A stretch of DNA of 64,000 nt from Hemicordylus capensis (lineage: Eukaryota > Chordata > Lepidosauria > Squamata > Cordylidae): NCBI RefSeq assembly GCF_027244095.1, contig NC_069657.1, positions 144,828,857-144,892,856 on the forward strand. Reading direction: 5' to 3'. Both the position numbers and the translations under genes were made by a program. Below, piece after piece: positions 45,805 through 56,726 of the stretch (position 1 is the stretch's first letter; every line of letters begins with the position of its first letter). The notes under the pieces were generated by a model. The model saw only the letters and a program-made list of their open reading frames with translations. It was not told where the DNA came from and made no database searches.

Positions 45805-47712
45805 CATAGGTGGAACTGGGGGCAGGCCGGGCACGTGCCCTAGGTGCCACTGAGGTGGGGGCACCACTCCAGTTCCTGCCACCCCCACCCCATTGCCCAC
45901 CTGCCCAGCCCCAGGGCCCCTCAGCCACTTGCCTCCAGCTCCAGCCTAGGATCGGAGCAGCCTGCAAACTGCAGAGCTCTTCTCTCCCCGCCTCTCAGCT
46001 GATCGGTGGGTGGGCGGGGCTTCCAGAGAGGCCTCTGAGTAGTACTTGGCAGGCCCCAAGGGAGGCAGGAAGCCAGGAAGGAGGCAGGAAGAGTTCCCTG
46101 AAGCAGACCCTCTGCCCAGACCATCCAGTACAGCCTTTGCCAGGTAGGCTGTGAATTGCTTTTTGTGGTTACCCCCCCCACACACACACACACCCAATAT
46201 AAGGATCTGCTTGCCATAGGGCTTTGATATGGAGGGTGGGGCGAGACTGAGAAGTCTCTGAATATTTAATTTAAAACAGACTGAAAAATGTGCTGGCTTT
46301 AAAAACAAAAACTATCTAAAAAGGCCTATAAGTAGCTTGTTTCATGTCAGAAAATTACAAACACTTCTGGAACAAATATTCATTCATTCATTCATTCATA
46401 AATACGCTTATGTTCAAGTTGTTTTGCAACCCGGAAGGTCTGAGTGAGAACTGTGAAGCATGTGTTGTGCTTTTATTTTATTTTATTTTTCTTGTGTGTG
46501 AACTGCTCTCCAATAACTTGCAGGGACTTCAGGGTCAATCTGGCCAACATGTGAATGCAGCTCCTCCATTCCAGAGGAGAGGTGTGTTAAAGGGCTTTAA
46601 AAGCCTCATGTGAAAAACCTCCTGGAATCAAACTTTGCTGAATTTGTTCAGAATTCTGAGAAAACACACATAGGCTCACCCTGCATGGTTGAAAGTCTTC
46701 TTTGCTAATCTGCAGCGAGGGGGCCATTTTAATAATTAGTGTTTCTAGTGTGTTCTAGGCATTAAAGGTAGCACAAATATATAGTACTCAATGTATATCA
46801 CTATATACTGTGAAGTGTGCATGTGTGTATTCAGTGAAATGTATTTCCAGGCAGCATACTTATTTTGAAATATCAGACTTAAATCCTTGGGGGCCTGGGG
46901 TGTGTGGAGGCCCTGGACTTTGAGGGGCTGGGGGCCCATTTTAAAATCTCATCTTGGCCCATTCCAACCTTGCTATGCCCCTGGCAGTCACTACACATGG
47001 ATTTCTGCACAACACCTGCACAGACGAAACTTCCATGTAGAAAATGTGTCTCTTGTAAATTGACCCTGAATTTTCCATCCATGACTGGGATATTTGAGAG
47101 TTAGAGTCAATAATAAAAGAACAGCACGCTGCTTGTGACAGGAAGGGGCAAATTACAATGATTTCTTAGCCTGGCAAGGGCTGGTTTTGGCCCTGGCAGA
47201 ACTTGGCTGTCTGATCCTGTTGCAAATGCCTCTGTCTAGTGTGGCAAACTAATGTATCCTCCTCCCTCTTGGTGTCAAAGTAAGCACTGGTGTGGTGAAT
47301 GCACATATATCCCATCATGAGCCAACAGTCATCATAGGACAAAGTCTGGCAGGAATCATTCACTAGTTTATAGACCACCCTTCCCCCACCACCTTTTTCT
47401 TCCCCTATTTTGCTAGTGGCTATTTGGGCAGGTGATCCTCTAGGACAAAGTCATGTTTTTTTAAAAAGAATGAGATGAGACAGAGAAAATGACACCTGGA
47501 ATCCTCACATAACTCCTGACTGTTGTTCTAAGTCTTTTACAGAGATGGCTCATGTTTTCAGGTTTTGATCAAAAACCATGTCTAGATGGTACAGTGTTCC
47601 TTTTAACAGGGATTTCCAGATATTGTTGACTACAAGTCCCATCATTCCTGTTTGGACAGGGGCGCAATTTCAGTGCTTGCCCTAGGCGTTATTTCCCCTA
47701 GATACGCCTCTG
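45805..47712. mobile_element. hAT transposon, nonautonomous (1908 bp), inside the Ngaro recombinase gene
   Basis: It starts CATAGGTGGAACTGGGGGC and ends CCCTAGATACGCCTCTG, inverted termini of the CAGGGGCGTATCTAGGG type. An exact 8-base target duplication CTTTCAGC flanks it (45797-45804 and 47713-47720). The interior has GC-rich sequence, a (CA)n at about 46181-46193 and no recognisable transposase. The end resembles that of the element at 59233-60419. Confidence 0.88.
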
Positions 47713-48676
47713 CTTTCAGCCCAGTGAGGTGCTTCCACATAACAACCGGTGCCTGCAATATGAAGACCTCTCCTTCTCTGGGGCAGCTGTGCCGCTGCAC
47801 TTATGTTGTTCCAAGACCGATCAGAGGGATAGAGGCCAGGTGATCTACTTGGCTGCAGCAGTGACTGCCATCTTATGCCCAGTGCAGGCCTTGCAGCTTT
47901 ATGTCACATTTCAATCTGGGTCAGAAGGGTGCTTGTTTGTTCACACAGATGGCATGCCTCTGACTCAATACCGGCTCTGGGCTGTGTTGTGTAATGCGCT
48001 TCGGCTGGGTAAGCCAGCCCAGCTTTTCATTGTCCACTCTTTTCCCATTGGTGCTGCAATGACGGCACGTAGGCTGGGTTTTGCATACACAAGATATTAA
48101 GTGTATTGGGCATTGGAAATCCAAAGTGTGTTTGCATGATGTGCATTAAGCACTGTTTTGTTATGACCAGCCTGTTGCTGGGTATTCACTGTTGTTCTTT
48201 TGGCAGGTGCTGGAGGAGCAGTGCCTCCGGTGCAGGTGCTCATCTGCAGCCATTCCCTGGTCTTCTGGGCTTTCAAGCAGGCCAGCACCTTGCATTTTTG
48301 AACCCAGCTTGGTTTGGGAAACATGCCAGCATGCGCTGGTTGGGCTTTCAAGGGATGCTATGGAGCCAGTTGCTTCTAGCACTATCGGATTATTTAGCAG
48401 TTAGTGCCCCTCCCAAGGTTTTGGTAGTGCATCTGGGGGGAAATGATCTAGGGACACAAACTGATCTCTCCTTGATACAGCAAGTCACCCCCTACTTCAC
48501 CACCATCAGCTCATGGATTCCAGGGGTGATTATAATATGGGCTGATTGGCTTCAGCACAGGGTTCAGAAGAGAGGGGTTCAGAATTTGCAGTGAGTTGAG
48601 TGGGCCAGGCAGAAGGTCAACCCTGCCATGGGGAAGCATGTGGTAGCTCGAGGGGATGCTTTTATCCCGCAACTGG

Positions 48677-50088
48677 TGTTGGGGACCCCCCCCCCCTTTG
48701 ACCCCAACATTCAACCCAGAGGTCCCAACTCAGAAGTATGTGGAATTGAGGCCTGTGTCTGATTTCATTTTATATTAAGAAATGAATTAAGGCCTGGACT
48801 CAAGGTGAACAGCCCAGATCTGCCTGAGTAATGCTTGGTAAATGATTTGTAGAGGCAGGGGTAATCTAGCATTGGGTATCAGTGTTTGTGGAAACTCACT
48901 GAGACACAATGGGTCAGGCTTAATTACCAGTCTCACACTGCTGAAATCATCCCTTTTGCTCACTAACAGGATGCTTCTGCCTCAGTCAAATGTATTGATT
49001 AACTCACATGTGCCCCTTTTGATGTTACTTTAAATATTCTTTTGTTATAAATACACACTAGATAGAGGTACACAAGAAATAATGTAATTGCTGTCTCATA
49101 CTAACTCTCCTGACTTTTAACACCTTTTGGGACCAGGCTAGCACATCTGGGATGCAGATTTGCTTTGGACTATGTCCCCTCCTCAAGATAGCAATTTACA
49201 GAAGATGAGATGGAGATCTCTCTGAACTGACCAAATATCCTGAGAGATTTTTGGTAATTAAAAGACAATATTCAGAGGATAGCAGGAATAAATGCCTTTT
49301 GTGATCCAGAAGACTCAAATGGACATCAAAGGATGGAACCACTATAAGAAGGAGTCTCTGGACATGGCAGTTTAGCTATCTTGTGCCTCCAAGCAAGATC
49401 TGCTCACGAGCGATCCCAGAGTTTGCTGCCCAAGCCGCAGGGCTAGAGGCAGGAATTCTGTCCATGGACAGGAACTGTTTGTGACTTCTACTGCGCAGTG
49501 AGAAGTCAAGACTTCCCCAAGCCACGGCACCTTCACTCTGCCTTGCTCTGAGCAAACTGTCTGCTTGACCACCAGAAGCCAGACCATCGCTCTGTTGCTG
49601 CTCCCAGCTACAGTCTCTCCCCTTCAGCTGAAAGATCCACCACTCTCAAAGCCTCTGATCCTGGTAAATATGCTGCCTTCACAAGCCTTGGATCCCTACT
49701 TTCCTCCCCCTTACTAATCACTACTAACCCCCTTCCTAAGCGCCCCCCCTTCTTCTTTCTCTGCTTCTCTCCAAATGTTTTATTTAGGATTTGTTAGATT
49801 GTTAGATAGCTGTAATTATTGATTGCACACACATATGTTAGTTAGGCACATTACACTACACCGTGAATCGGAAACATGTTTTTAATTTGGATTATTTTAT
49901 CCTGATGAGCAACTTTTTATAATAAAGCTCATTGAACTTTCTGAGTGTGTCTCTCTCTATCTCTGTTTCTGTGTCCAGATCATACATGGTCACCATCTCC
50001 AAGAACCAATTCAGTTTGTGTATGATGTGACTTTGCCTCTTTCCCTCTGAGCATGTACAGAGTGCGAAACCAGGCATAGTTCACAACA
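48677..50088 (+). mobile_element. Solo LTR, second copy of the family, inside the Ngaro hydrolase region
   Basis: It starts TGTTGGGGACCC and ends TTCACAACA, with an exact 4-base target duplication CTGG (48673-48676 and 50089-50092). It shares most of its length with the solo LTR at 5872-7125, including ATGCAGATTTGCTTTGG, the CCTCCTCAAGATAGCA stretch, and the AATAAAGC..TTGAACTTTCTGAGTGTG end near 49921. It is longer by about 160 bases. Fossil LTR without internal region. Confidence 0.88.
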
Positions 50089-50400
50089 CTGGGTATTTTG
50101 CACTCCTTGCCTCATCTTTTTTGCCCTGATGGAGTACATCTGCCAACAGCTGGGTGCAATGTTTATTTGGCTAACCTTCGGAGGGGGCTTGCTGCAGTCT
50201 TGGAGGGCAGAGAAGCCAAGATAGGTTGACCTCCCTTGGTAGAAGGTACAGTGCAGGCTGGGTGGAGGTATAATTGGGTTAAAATTGGTGAGCACCCTTG
50301 GGCAGTTAAAAGGGGGAAATTGGTCAATCGATTCTTAGAGGTTTTGCGGCTCAGGGGTTTTGATTCACCATGAAACCTGCTCCAGGGCTTCCCAAACCTT

Positions 50401-51079
50401 AATGGCTACATGGCATGGGGGGTGGGGGGTGAAGCCCTAGAAGTTGCCCTGATCCATTGGGTCGACTATGAAGGGGATGAAGTGAGTTTTGCCTGCTTCT
50501 ATCCTGAGTCAGGGTGTTTTAATTATACATGTGGTCACATTGAGCTTGCTTTTCTTACAGTGTTTCATGAATGTATACCTGCAACTGTAGAGAAGTACTT
50601 GAAAACTAAGGTGAAGGAAGCGTGCATGCTCCTATTCCAGAATTAATTTTAGAAATTCTCCAAGGACTCTTCTCCAGTGACTGACATGATGCACAGCCTT
50701 TCACCACCGCAAGGATCTGTTGTGTGGTTCTTGTGGAATTCAAAGAAATCTGTGATGCTGCCCCAAAGTTCTGCAGCTTCCCCCATTCAGGACAATGGGG
50801 AAATGTGGAAGTGCCACTTCCATAATTGCCGCCTCAGGGTAGCATTGGAGCTTCTTTGAAGTTCACAAGAACCCACAGCAGATTGGTAGGCTACAAATAA
50901 TGTCAGCCAGTAATTTATTCCAACTTCAGTGCAAATTCTGTCAGGAGATATAAACCACATAATCAAGATCACAGAGTATCACAAACAAAGATTAAAAGTG
51001 AATTAAGTCGTCATAGCAAACAACAAAAAACGTATCTTACACTTCCCCCCACACCCAGATGCAAAAGTAGAGATAAAAA
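50401..51079. other. Intergenic DNA, nothing recognised
   Basis: A 78-codon open frame at 50410-50646 (+) has no recognisable domain. The rest is without features. Confidence 0.4.
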
Positions 51080-51222
51080 GACATTCTTAACCACATATAT
51101 GGTGATTACTTAATCATGAGCATGCAGCAAGCCCTTCCATCCAGTGTTTCCAAGCAACATTTTATTGGGTCACAAATCCACACCACCCAACATCCTGAAG
51201 AGGTAACAGAATATCATTACAT

Positions 51223-51508
51223 ATAGGAACATAGGAAACTGCCATATACTGAGTCAGACCATTGGTCTATCTAGCTCAGTATTGTCTTCACAGACAGGCA
51301 GCAGCTTCTCCAAGATTGCAGGCAGGAATCTCTCTCAGCCCTATCTTGGAGAAGCCAGGGAGGGAACTTATGCTCTTCCCAGAGCGGCTTCATCCCCTGA
51401 GGGAAATATCTTGCAGTGCTCACACATCAAGTCTCCCATTCATATGCAACCAGGGCAGACCCTGCTTAGCTATGGGGACAAGTCATGCTTGCTACCACAA
51501 GACCAGCT
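51223..51508 (-). mobile_element. 5S-rRNA-headed SINE, reverse strand
   Basis: Reverse complement of the 17268-17560 family, with the CR1-like tail ATAGGAACATAGGAA at the left and the 5S-like head GTCTCCCATTCATATGCAACCAGGGCAGACCCTGCTTAGCTA near 51432-51472. The duplicated locus at about 60935 lacks it and shows a near-empty site (ATCATTACAT next to GTGCTCCAGC). The insertion is therefore younger than the duplication, or the other copy lost it cleanly. Confidence 0.82.
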
Positions 51509-51567
51509 ATGCTCCAGCTGTGTTGAAGCCAGATGCTTTGCTCAGATACTACACCTGACACAGAATC

Positions 51568-52512
51568 TTAATCACTGCGCAAACAACTTTTCAGTCTGAG
51601 GACTTTCACCAATGCCCTTTTAACTTCCTTATTCCTCAGACTGTAAATCATTGGATTTAACATGGGAGTGATGATCCCATACAACATGGAAACAATCCTA
51701 TCATGCTTTGGTGAATAGGCTGAGGTGGGACGTGCATAAGTGAACATGGTGGCCCCATAGAACAGGCAAACCACGGTCAAGTGTGAACCACAGGTAGAGA
51801 AAGCTTTGTGCCTACCCTCAGCGGAAGGCATGCGCAAGATAGCAGAAATGATATAGATATATGAGATCAGGGTGACTACAAAAGCGCTACTTCCTAAAAT
51901 ACCAGCCACAAGAAGAACCACCAATTCAGTGATGTAGGTAGAAGAGTAAGCAAGGGCAAGCACTGGGGGAATATCACAGTAATACTGGTGGATTTGGTTG
52001 GATCCACAGAAAGATAATGTAAAGGTCAGTGAGGTATGTACAAGTGAATTGATAAAACCAGCTATCCAAGTCCCTGCTGCCAGTTGAGCACAGAGACGTG
52101 TATTCATTATGCTTGCATATTGCAAAGGACTACATATGGCAACATAGCGGTCATATGCCATCACGGCTAGCAGGAAAATTTCAGTGCCCACCACGTCAAT
52201 GAGAAAGAAGAATTGCAGCACACACCCGGAGAACGGTATGGTCTTGTCCTCTGACATGAAGATCTGGAGCATCTTTGGCACAGTGACAGTAGGGCAAAGG
52301 ACATCCAGGAAAGATAAATTGCTGAGGAAGAAATACATGGGGGTATGGAGGTGAACATCCGTCCCTATTGCCATGAGGATAGCCCCATTCCCTGCTAGGG
52401 TGATCAAATAGACCAGCAGAATCATCACAAAGAGAGAAATCCGCACTTCTGGGAGATTAGACAATTCGATCAGATAAAAGTTATTCAGTACAGATACATT
52501 GGCTTTCTCCAT
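51568..52512 (-). CDS. Olfactory receptor, class II, OR5V1-like
   Basis: A single-exon 314-residue seven-transmembrane odorant receptor. Marks: N-glycosylation at N5 (N-V-S), GN at 41-42, LHTPMYFFL at 55-63, cysteines 97 and 179, an intact [10 protein letters not shown] at 118-127, HQYYCDIPPVLALA at 175-188, [18 protein letters not shown] at 217-234, [10 protein letters not shown] at 236-245 and PMLNPMIYSLRNKEV at 283-297. The AAGTWIAGFINSLVHT..LTF segment recalls OR5V1 and similar receptors. Residue 189, usually the last cysteine of the second extracellular loop (C in LALAC), is tyrosine, so one of the loop disulfides may be missing. The gene sits between two Ngaro fossils and has a broken duplicate at 60990-61850. 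It looks open and probably functional. Confidence 0.95.
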   Translation of the reverse strand: MEKANVSVLNNFYLIELSNLPEVRISLFVMILLVYLITLAGNGAILMAIGTDVHLHTPMYFFLSNLSFLDVLCPTVTVPKMLQIFMSEDKTIPFSGCVLQFFFLIDVVGTEIFLLAVMAYDRYVAICSPLQYASIMNTRLCAQLAAGTWIAGFINSLVHTSLTFTLSFCGSNQIHQYYCDIPPVLALAYSSTYITELVVLLVAGILGSSAFVVTLISYIYIISAILRMPSAEGRHKAFSTCGSHLTVVCLFYGATMFTYARPTSAYSPKHDRIVSMLYGIITPMLNPMIYSLRNKEVKRALVKVLRLKSCLRSD

Positions 52513-53084
52513 TTTCCTGCCAACAAGGTTTATCAGTTGGAATACCTAAAATGCCGAGGGACAAAGAAGATTTGTTACAAGCAGTGCTGCTAACTAATAA
52601 TGTCAATCTGATTAATATTCTGACTGTTAATAATGTGGGACACAATCTAGTCTTTGCCCTACATTGATCTCTTTCATGCACCAAGCTCTCTATCAGCTGG
52701 AGAGGGCACAGGTTGTACAGGATGGAAACTGCATGTGCTGGAGCACAGTTTTGCAAGAGAAGAGAAGATGATTCAGCAGGGCAAGGGAGGGCCTTTTAAA
52801 GACTCTTTTGAGCCCCCACCAACACCACTTTCTTGCACCCAGACACAATGAAGGCACGAGACAAGTAAACAGAGTTAAAGGGGCCACTATTCAAATTATT
52901 CAGAAAAGGAGGATTGACTCTCCATTGGCTATCATGCAGAAACTAGAGATTTGCTGGCTACAGCAAATCTCCCTAAGCATAAAGGGTGATACACCTTGGC
53001 TCTGGTCAGCATCAGGCTTGTGTTTGATGGTGCCATCTCAGCCAACTTATCTGAGATCACTGCCCCCAAGCAGTAAAAAGCTCT
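52513..53084. other. Upstream region of OR4
   Basis: No gene. 52700-52790 is the flanking part shared with 62110-62200. A weak acceptor-like TTGTTGGCAG lies just upstream of the ATG on the minus strand. No clear promoter. Confidence 0.35.
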
Positions 53085-55590
53085 TTAAGGTTGGCGATTT
53101 CCCAGCTGCAAAGCATCTAAGGACTGCCAAAGACTCCTCCTAATGCCAAACGTGTGCTTTAAGGTGCTCATCGCCCTACACTGCCCATTTATTCCACACT
53201 GTACTTGCCACAGGGGAGGGGCTAACCTAGCTTCCCACCAACCATCCAAAAATGCAGCCAATCCCCTTCTTAAATCTGCCACAAACAAATAAGAACCCCT
53301 AGGAAACAAATGCACACCATCACACCAAAACAGCTCAGGGCAGGAAAACTGGATAGCAGGTTGCAGGTAAACCGTGCCCCCAATAGATGAAACAAATCTA
53401 TCCAGGTCTTGGTTAACCTTCTTACAAGACTTGTCAGGTTTCAAAAGCACTGCACCAAAACAGGTTTCAAAGCACTGCACCAAACTCAGCACAGCAGAAG
53501 GTTGGACCAGAGCACCCAAACACCTAGGATCCAACTTCTAATTGATTCAATGTCTTTAATTGACTGGCACAATACAGCCATCCTTTATCTATCTACCAAA
53601 CTGTTTCCCACAAAATGTACCGGGAGAACATCCAGAGGTCCATTAACCTCAAGGAAAACCCAGCCCATAGGCAAACGCTGATTGAAAACCATGCCCCTAC
53701 TACCGATCCATGAGATTGATGCTCAGTGAGCCAAGGGCCAAGCCAAGTTATGTCCCCCAGTTGAATTTCTGTGCCTGCTTGTGAGCCCAAAACACAACTG
53801 AATGTCCCATGATCACCACCCTTGCTGTCTGAAGAGACAAAACAGGACCTGCCAAAAGAGAGAGAGAAATGAGTACCAAAATAACTGCATTAACTAACTC
53901 AGTTCTTGTAGGCCTGAGAGTGCCATTACCTCAGCTACTTAATTTTGGGCTCCTTTTACACCTGAAATTTAGAGAAATTTTAGTGAAAGCCAACTAAGCT
54001 GCAGTGCACCTATATGGAAAGAGTGGAATGAGAAGGCACCACAGGCAAGCCCTCTGCCCTCAAGGCCCATTGCAGAACCACCCAAAACTGATATTGGGTC
54101 AAAGAAGACTCATAACTCTGCCCAGATAAACACCCAGTGGACGGCCCTGCCAAGGACACTTAGTGTTCCAAGGCTGCAACCAGGCACAAGACTGAGTCCA
54201 CGGCTCGATGAAGAGTAACCATCTGCCCTTCGCCCTCTTATCAGTTTAGGAGTAACCAAGTTTAATTGTAACATGCTGGGCAAACAATTTTAAATCAGCC
54301 TGATGCATTACCCAAGCCCTAAAGCCATATTGACCCCTGGGAAAGAGTTCCAAAGTCCAAAATGCTCCCCCAAAGCCTATTAACATGGCAGCGTGAAACA
54401 GGGCAAACTGCATAATCAGATTCACAAATGGAAGGCAGGAGTCCAATAAAGGACTCTAAATTTTCAGGTGTAAAAGGATAAAGGGCATCAGGCTGAGGTG
54501 GATGCTCTTGTGTCCAACCTTCAACTATCTGCTGGATGTGGAAGTCTAAAGTGTTGCCCGCAAAACCTTGGGCTTTGAAAAAGAAGGCTAGTGCTGCCAG
54601 GTGTCTAGCCACTGCAGTGGAAAAGAGACCAGAGGACTGCAGGTATACCAAATACTGCATCAGATGATCAGGTGGTGCAGGCTATACCTGAGCTAACCCT
54701 ACCTGAAACCTGAAGTACTAGAAAGCCTTGACCTTCCTCTCATAGGCTGCCCTTGTGCTTGGTGCAAAAGGGGCCCCGATTGCCTTGTGCACCTCTATGC
54801 ACCAAGTTTCCACAGTCAGAGCAGCATGGTATCTGGTTCCTGCCTCACCCCTGGAGCTAGCTGGTGAAAACATTCCTCCTGTGAATGAGAGAGCCCATCC
54901 TCAGTACCATTCTGCAACCCCAGGACATGACTGGCCATGAATAAAATGTTGAAGTGCAAGCACTGTAAGACAAATGCCCACACAATGTCTTCATGTTAAT
55001 CATATGAATGGGGGCAAGGCTGTCACACCAAAACCAGACTGTAATTGGCAAAAAATTCCTCCCAAATGTGCATGGCCACTACTATGGAGAAAAAACTCGA
55101 GAAAAGTGATGTCCCTAGTAAGATCCCGAGTTTCCCAATCACTGGGCCATAGTGCAATGCACCAAAGGGCCCCTAAAATAAACCGGCCCCATCTGAATGC
55201 ACCTGGGGATCTACTTCAAGAAGCCACTCTGCTCACCAAAAGGAAAACCCATTAAATGAGTTTAGTACATCACCCAAACTGCAAGATCAGCTCTCATCTG
55301 CGCTGACACCCATAGCCTGTGGTGAGGTTCCTTTAGCATTACAGAGATGCCACAGGAATGCAAGCTACCACCTTGCATGCTAAGTTCAAATGTCCTAAGA
55401 GATGAATGGCCATCTTTCAAAGTGCAAGACCCTAATGAACTTTGGCTTTCAGGATGTCTGTCTTCCGGCAGCCTTGAACAGCCCACAAAGGTTTCCAGCT
55501 CTATCTCCAGGAATACAAGTCTACTAACAGGGCCCTCAGTTTTGTCTCTAGCAAGTGGAATTCGCAACTCCCTACAACATTCCATAAAAT
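53085..55590 (-). mobile_element. Ngaro/DIRS-type retrotransposon fossil, reverse strand
   Basis: Minus-strand parts from right to left: end of reverse transcriptase with RIPLARDKTEGPVSRLVFLEIE and RNase H remnants (about 55585-54850), a tyrosine-recombinase N-terminal region (about 54660-54320, LVYLQSSGLFSTAVARHLAALAF), and the end of an SGNH-hydrolase region with CDGVHLFPRGSYLFVADLRRGLAAFL (about 53355-53250). The order matches the + strand fossil at 41441-50400, but the two are clearly diverged, so they are different subfamilies or old copies. Gag and the start of RT are gone. It has many breaks. It interrupts copy 1 of the OR4 duplication and is absent from copy 2. Confidence 0.78.
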
Positions 55591-56399
55591 CCTAGCCAGA
55601 TTCCCCTTTACAAAGATAAAGAAAAGAAAAGAAAAGAATACTGAGAACATAAGAACAGCCCTGCTGGATCAGGCTGAATAATTGAACTGATAATTTCAAA
55701 TACTCTACCATATATTGGATTCCTACTCCCTCCACATGTGGGACCTGAGAAAATTGCCCTCCCTAAGTTTTACATCAAGAGAATGCATGCAAAACACTAA
55801 AAGCACTATGCAATGCTAAGTATCATTTGTCTACCAAAAGCCTCCATTCATTCTAAGTGTTAAAACTAAACAGATTATTTGGTGGTTATAACCAAAGATT
55901 GCAAAGATGCTATAAGTTCTACCACCACCAGCAAACCCACACCATATCTATGTATTCCCACAAAACTTTTCATTTTAAAGATGGGCACGTTAAATGCAAA
56001 ACGGAACTTCCCCATTTTCAGCATGGCATGAGCTTGGGTATGAATTCAGATCTCTGATCTTTATTTTGCTGAATGACTGCAATAAATATATTATTGTGTA
56101 CATTACAATTTAGAATGATCTAGATTGGTGATCCAATTAATTGGTGATCTACTTGCCTTTTTTGTTTCCCTTCTAGCCTGGACCAACCAGAAACAACACC
56201 TTAGAGAACCTGCATGGAGTCAAGAAAAATACTGGCATACCTATTCTTGAAGTAATATTTAAAAACAGTTGTCTCTATCATAAGACAAAAGAGCAATGCA
56301 ATATTTATTTATTTTTGCCAGTGGAAAGAAACATGTCATCCAAGGGTGCATCTTGGGACTAAGGCTTCTGGGGAATCTTGCTGTTACCAATCTGAAATC
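55591..56399. other. Non-coding flank of the duplication
   Basis: A short A/G-rich AAAAGAAAAGAAAAG tract at about 55620-55640 is followed by a CTGAGAACATAAGAACAGCCCTGCTGGATCAGGC piece that looks like the reverse end of a CR1-type repeat. From 55784 it matches 62285 onward. No gene. Confidence 0.45.
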
Positions 56400-56475
56400 T
56401 CAAGACATCATGCGGAAGTTAATTTGACCCCAATGTCTCATTGAGAGCCTTTGGATGGGGTAGTATAGGAATGTA

Positions 56476-56553
<78 letters not shown>

Positions 56554-56555
56554 GT
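56400..56555 (+). repeat. LINE/SINE tail with (GATA)n
   Basis: A GGGTAGTATAGGAATGTAATAGATAGATAG stretch resembles an L2-type tail that has expanded into about 18 GATA units (56478-56553). The duplicate at 62950 lacks it. Confidence 0.75.
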
Positions 56556-56726
56556 GTTTTTTGAAAACTATGTCCCCAGTGCAGAGAAATGTAGCTGCAC
56601 CCAGCTGAACTCAAGGGACTTCAGATTAATTTGTCTCACTGAGTTCAAAAGGACTGAAGAGCAAGCAATTTTCTTATAATGCCATTTGATCAAAAAGATT
56701 CCTTTTTATGTGTATCTTGCATTTAT

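Larger units (their letters stand above)
41441..50400 (+). mobile_element. Ngaro/DIRS-type tyrosine-recombinase retrotransposon fossil, with nested insertions
   Basis: Parts in order: a gag-like region (about 42124-43460) with a zinc-binding CWEF..CTRC..HHSCSFC..HPSSTC cluster near 43115-43225; a DIRS-type reverse transcriptase (43700-44335) with FYFDMALPIGC and a LLDFLF active-site segment; RNase H (about 44340-44720, and after an interruption about 45200-45340); a tyrosine recombinase (about 45400-45804 and 47721-48100); and an SGNH-hydrolase-like region (about 48230-48676 and 50089-50250) with VVHLGGNDLG and a late DGVHL box. Recombinase instead of DDE integrase, plus the hydrolase, is known for Ngaro-group DIRS elements. 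It is broken in many places. It contains a hAT (45805-47712), a solo LTR (48677-50088) and probably an LTR-like insertion (about 44733-45165). The outer ends are approximate: no terminal repeats were resolved. Confidence 0.8.
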
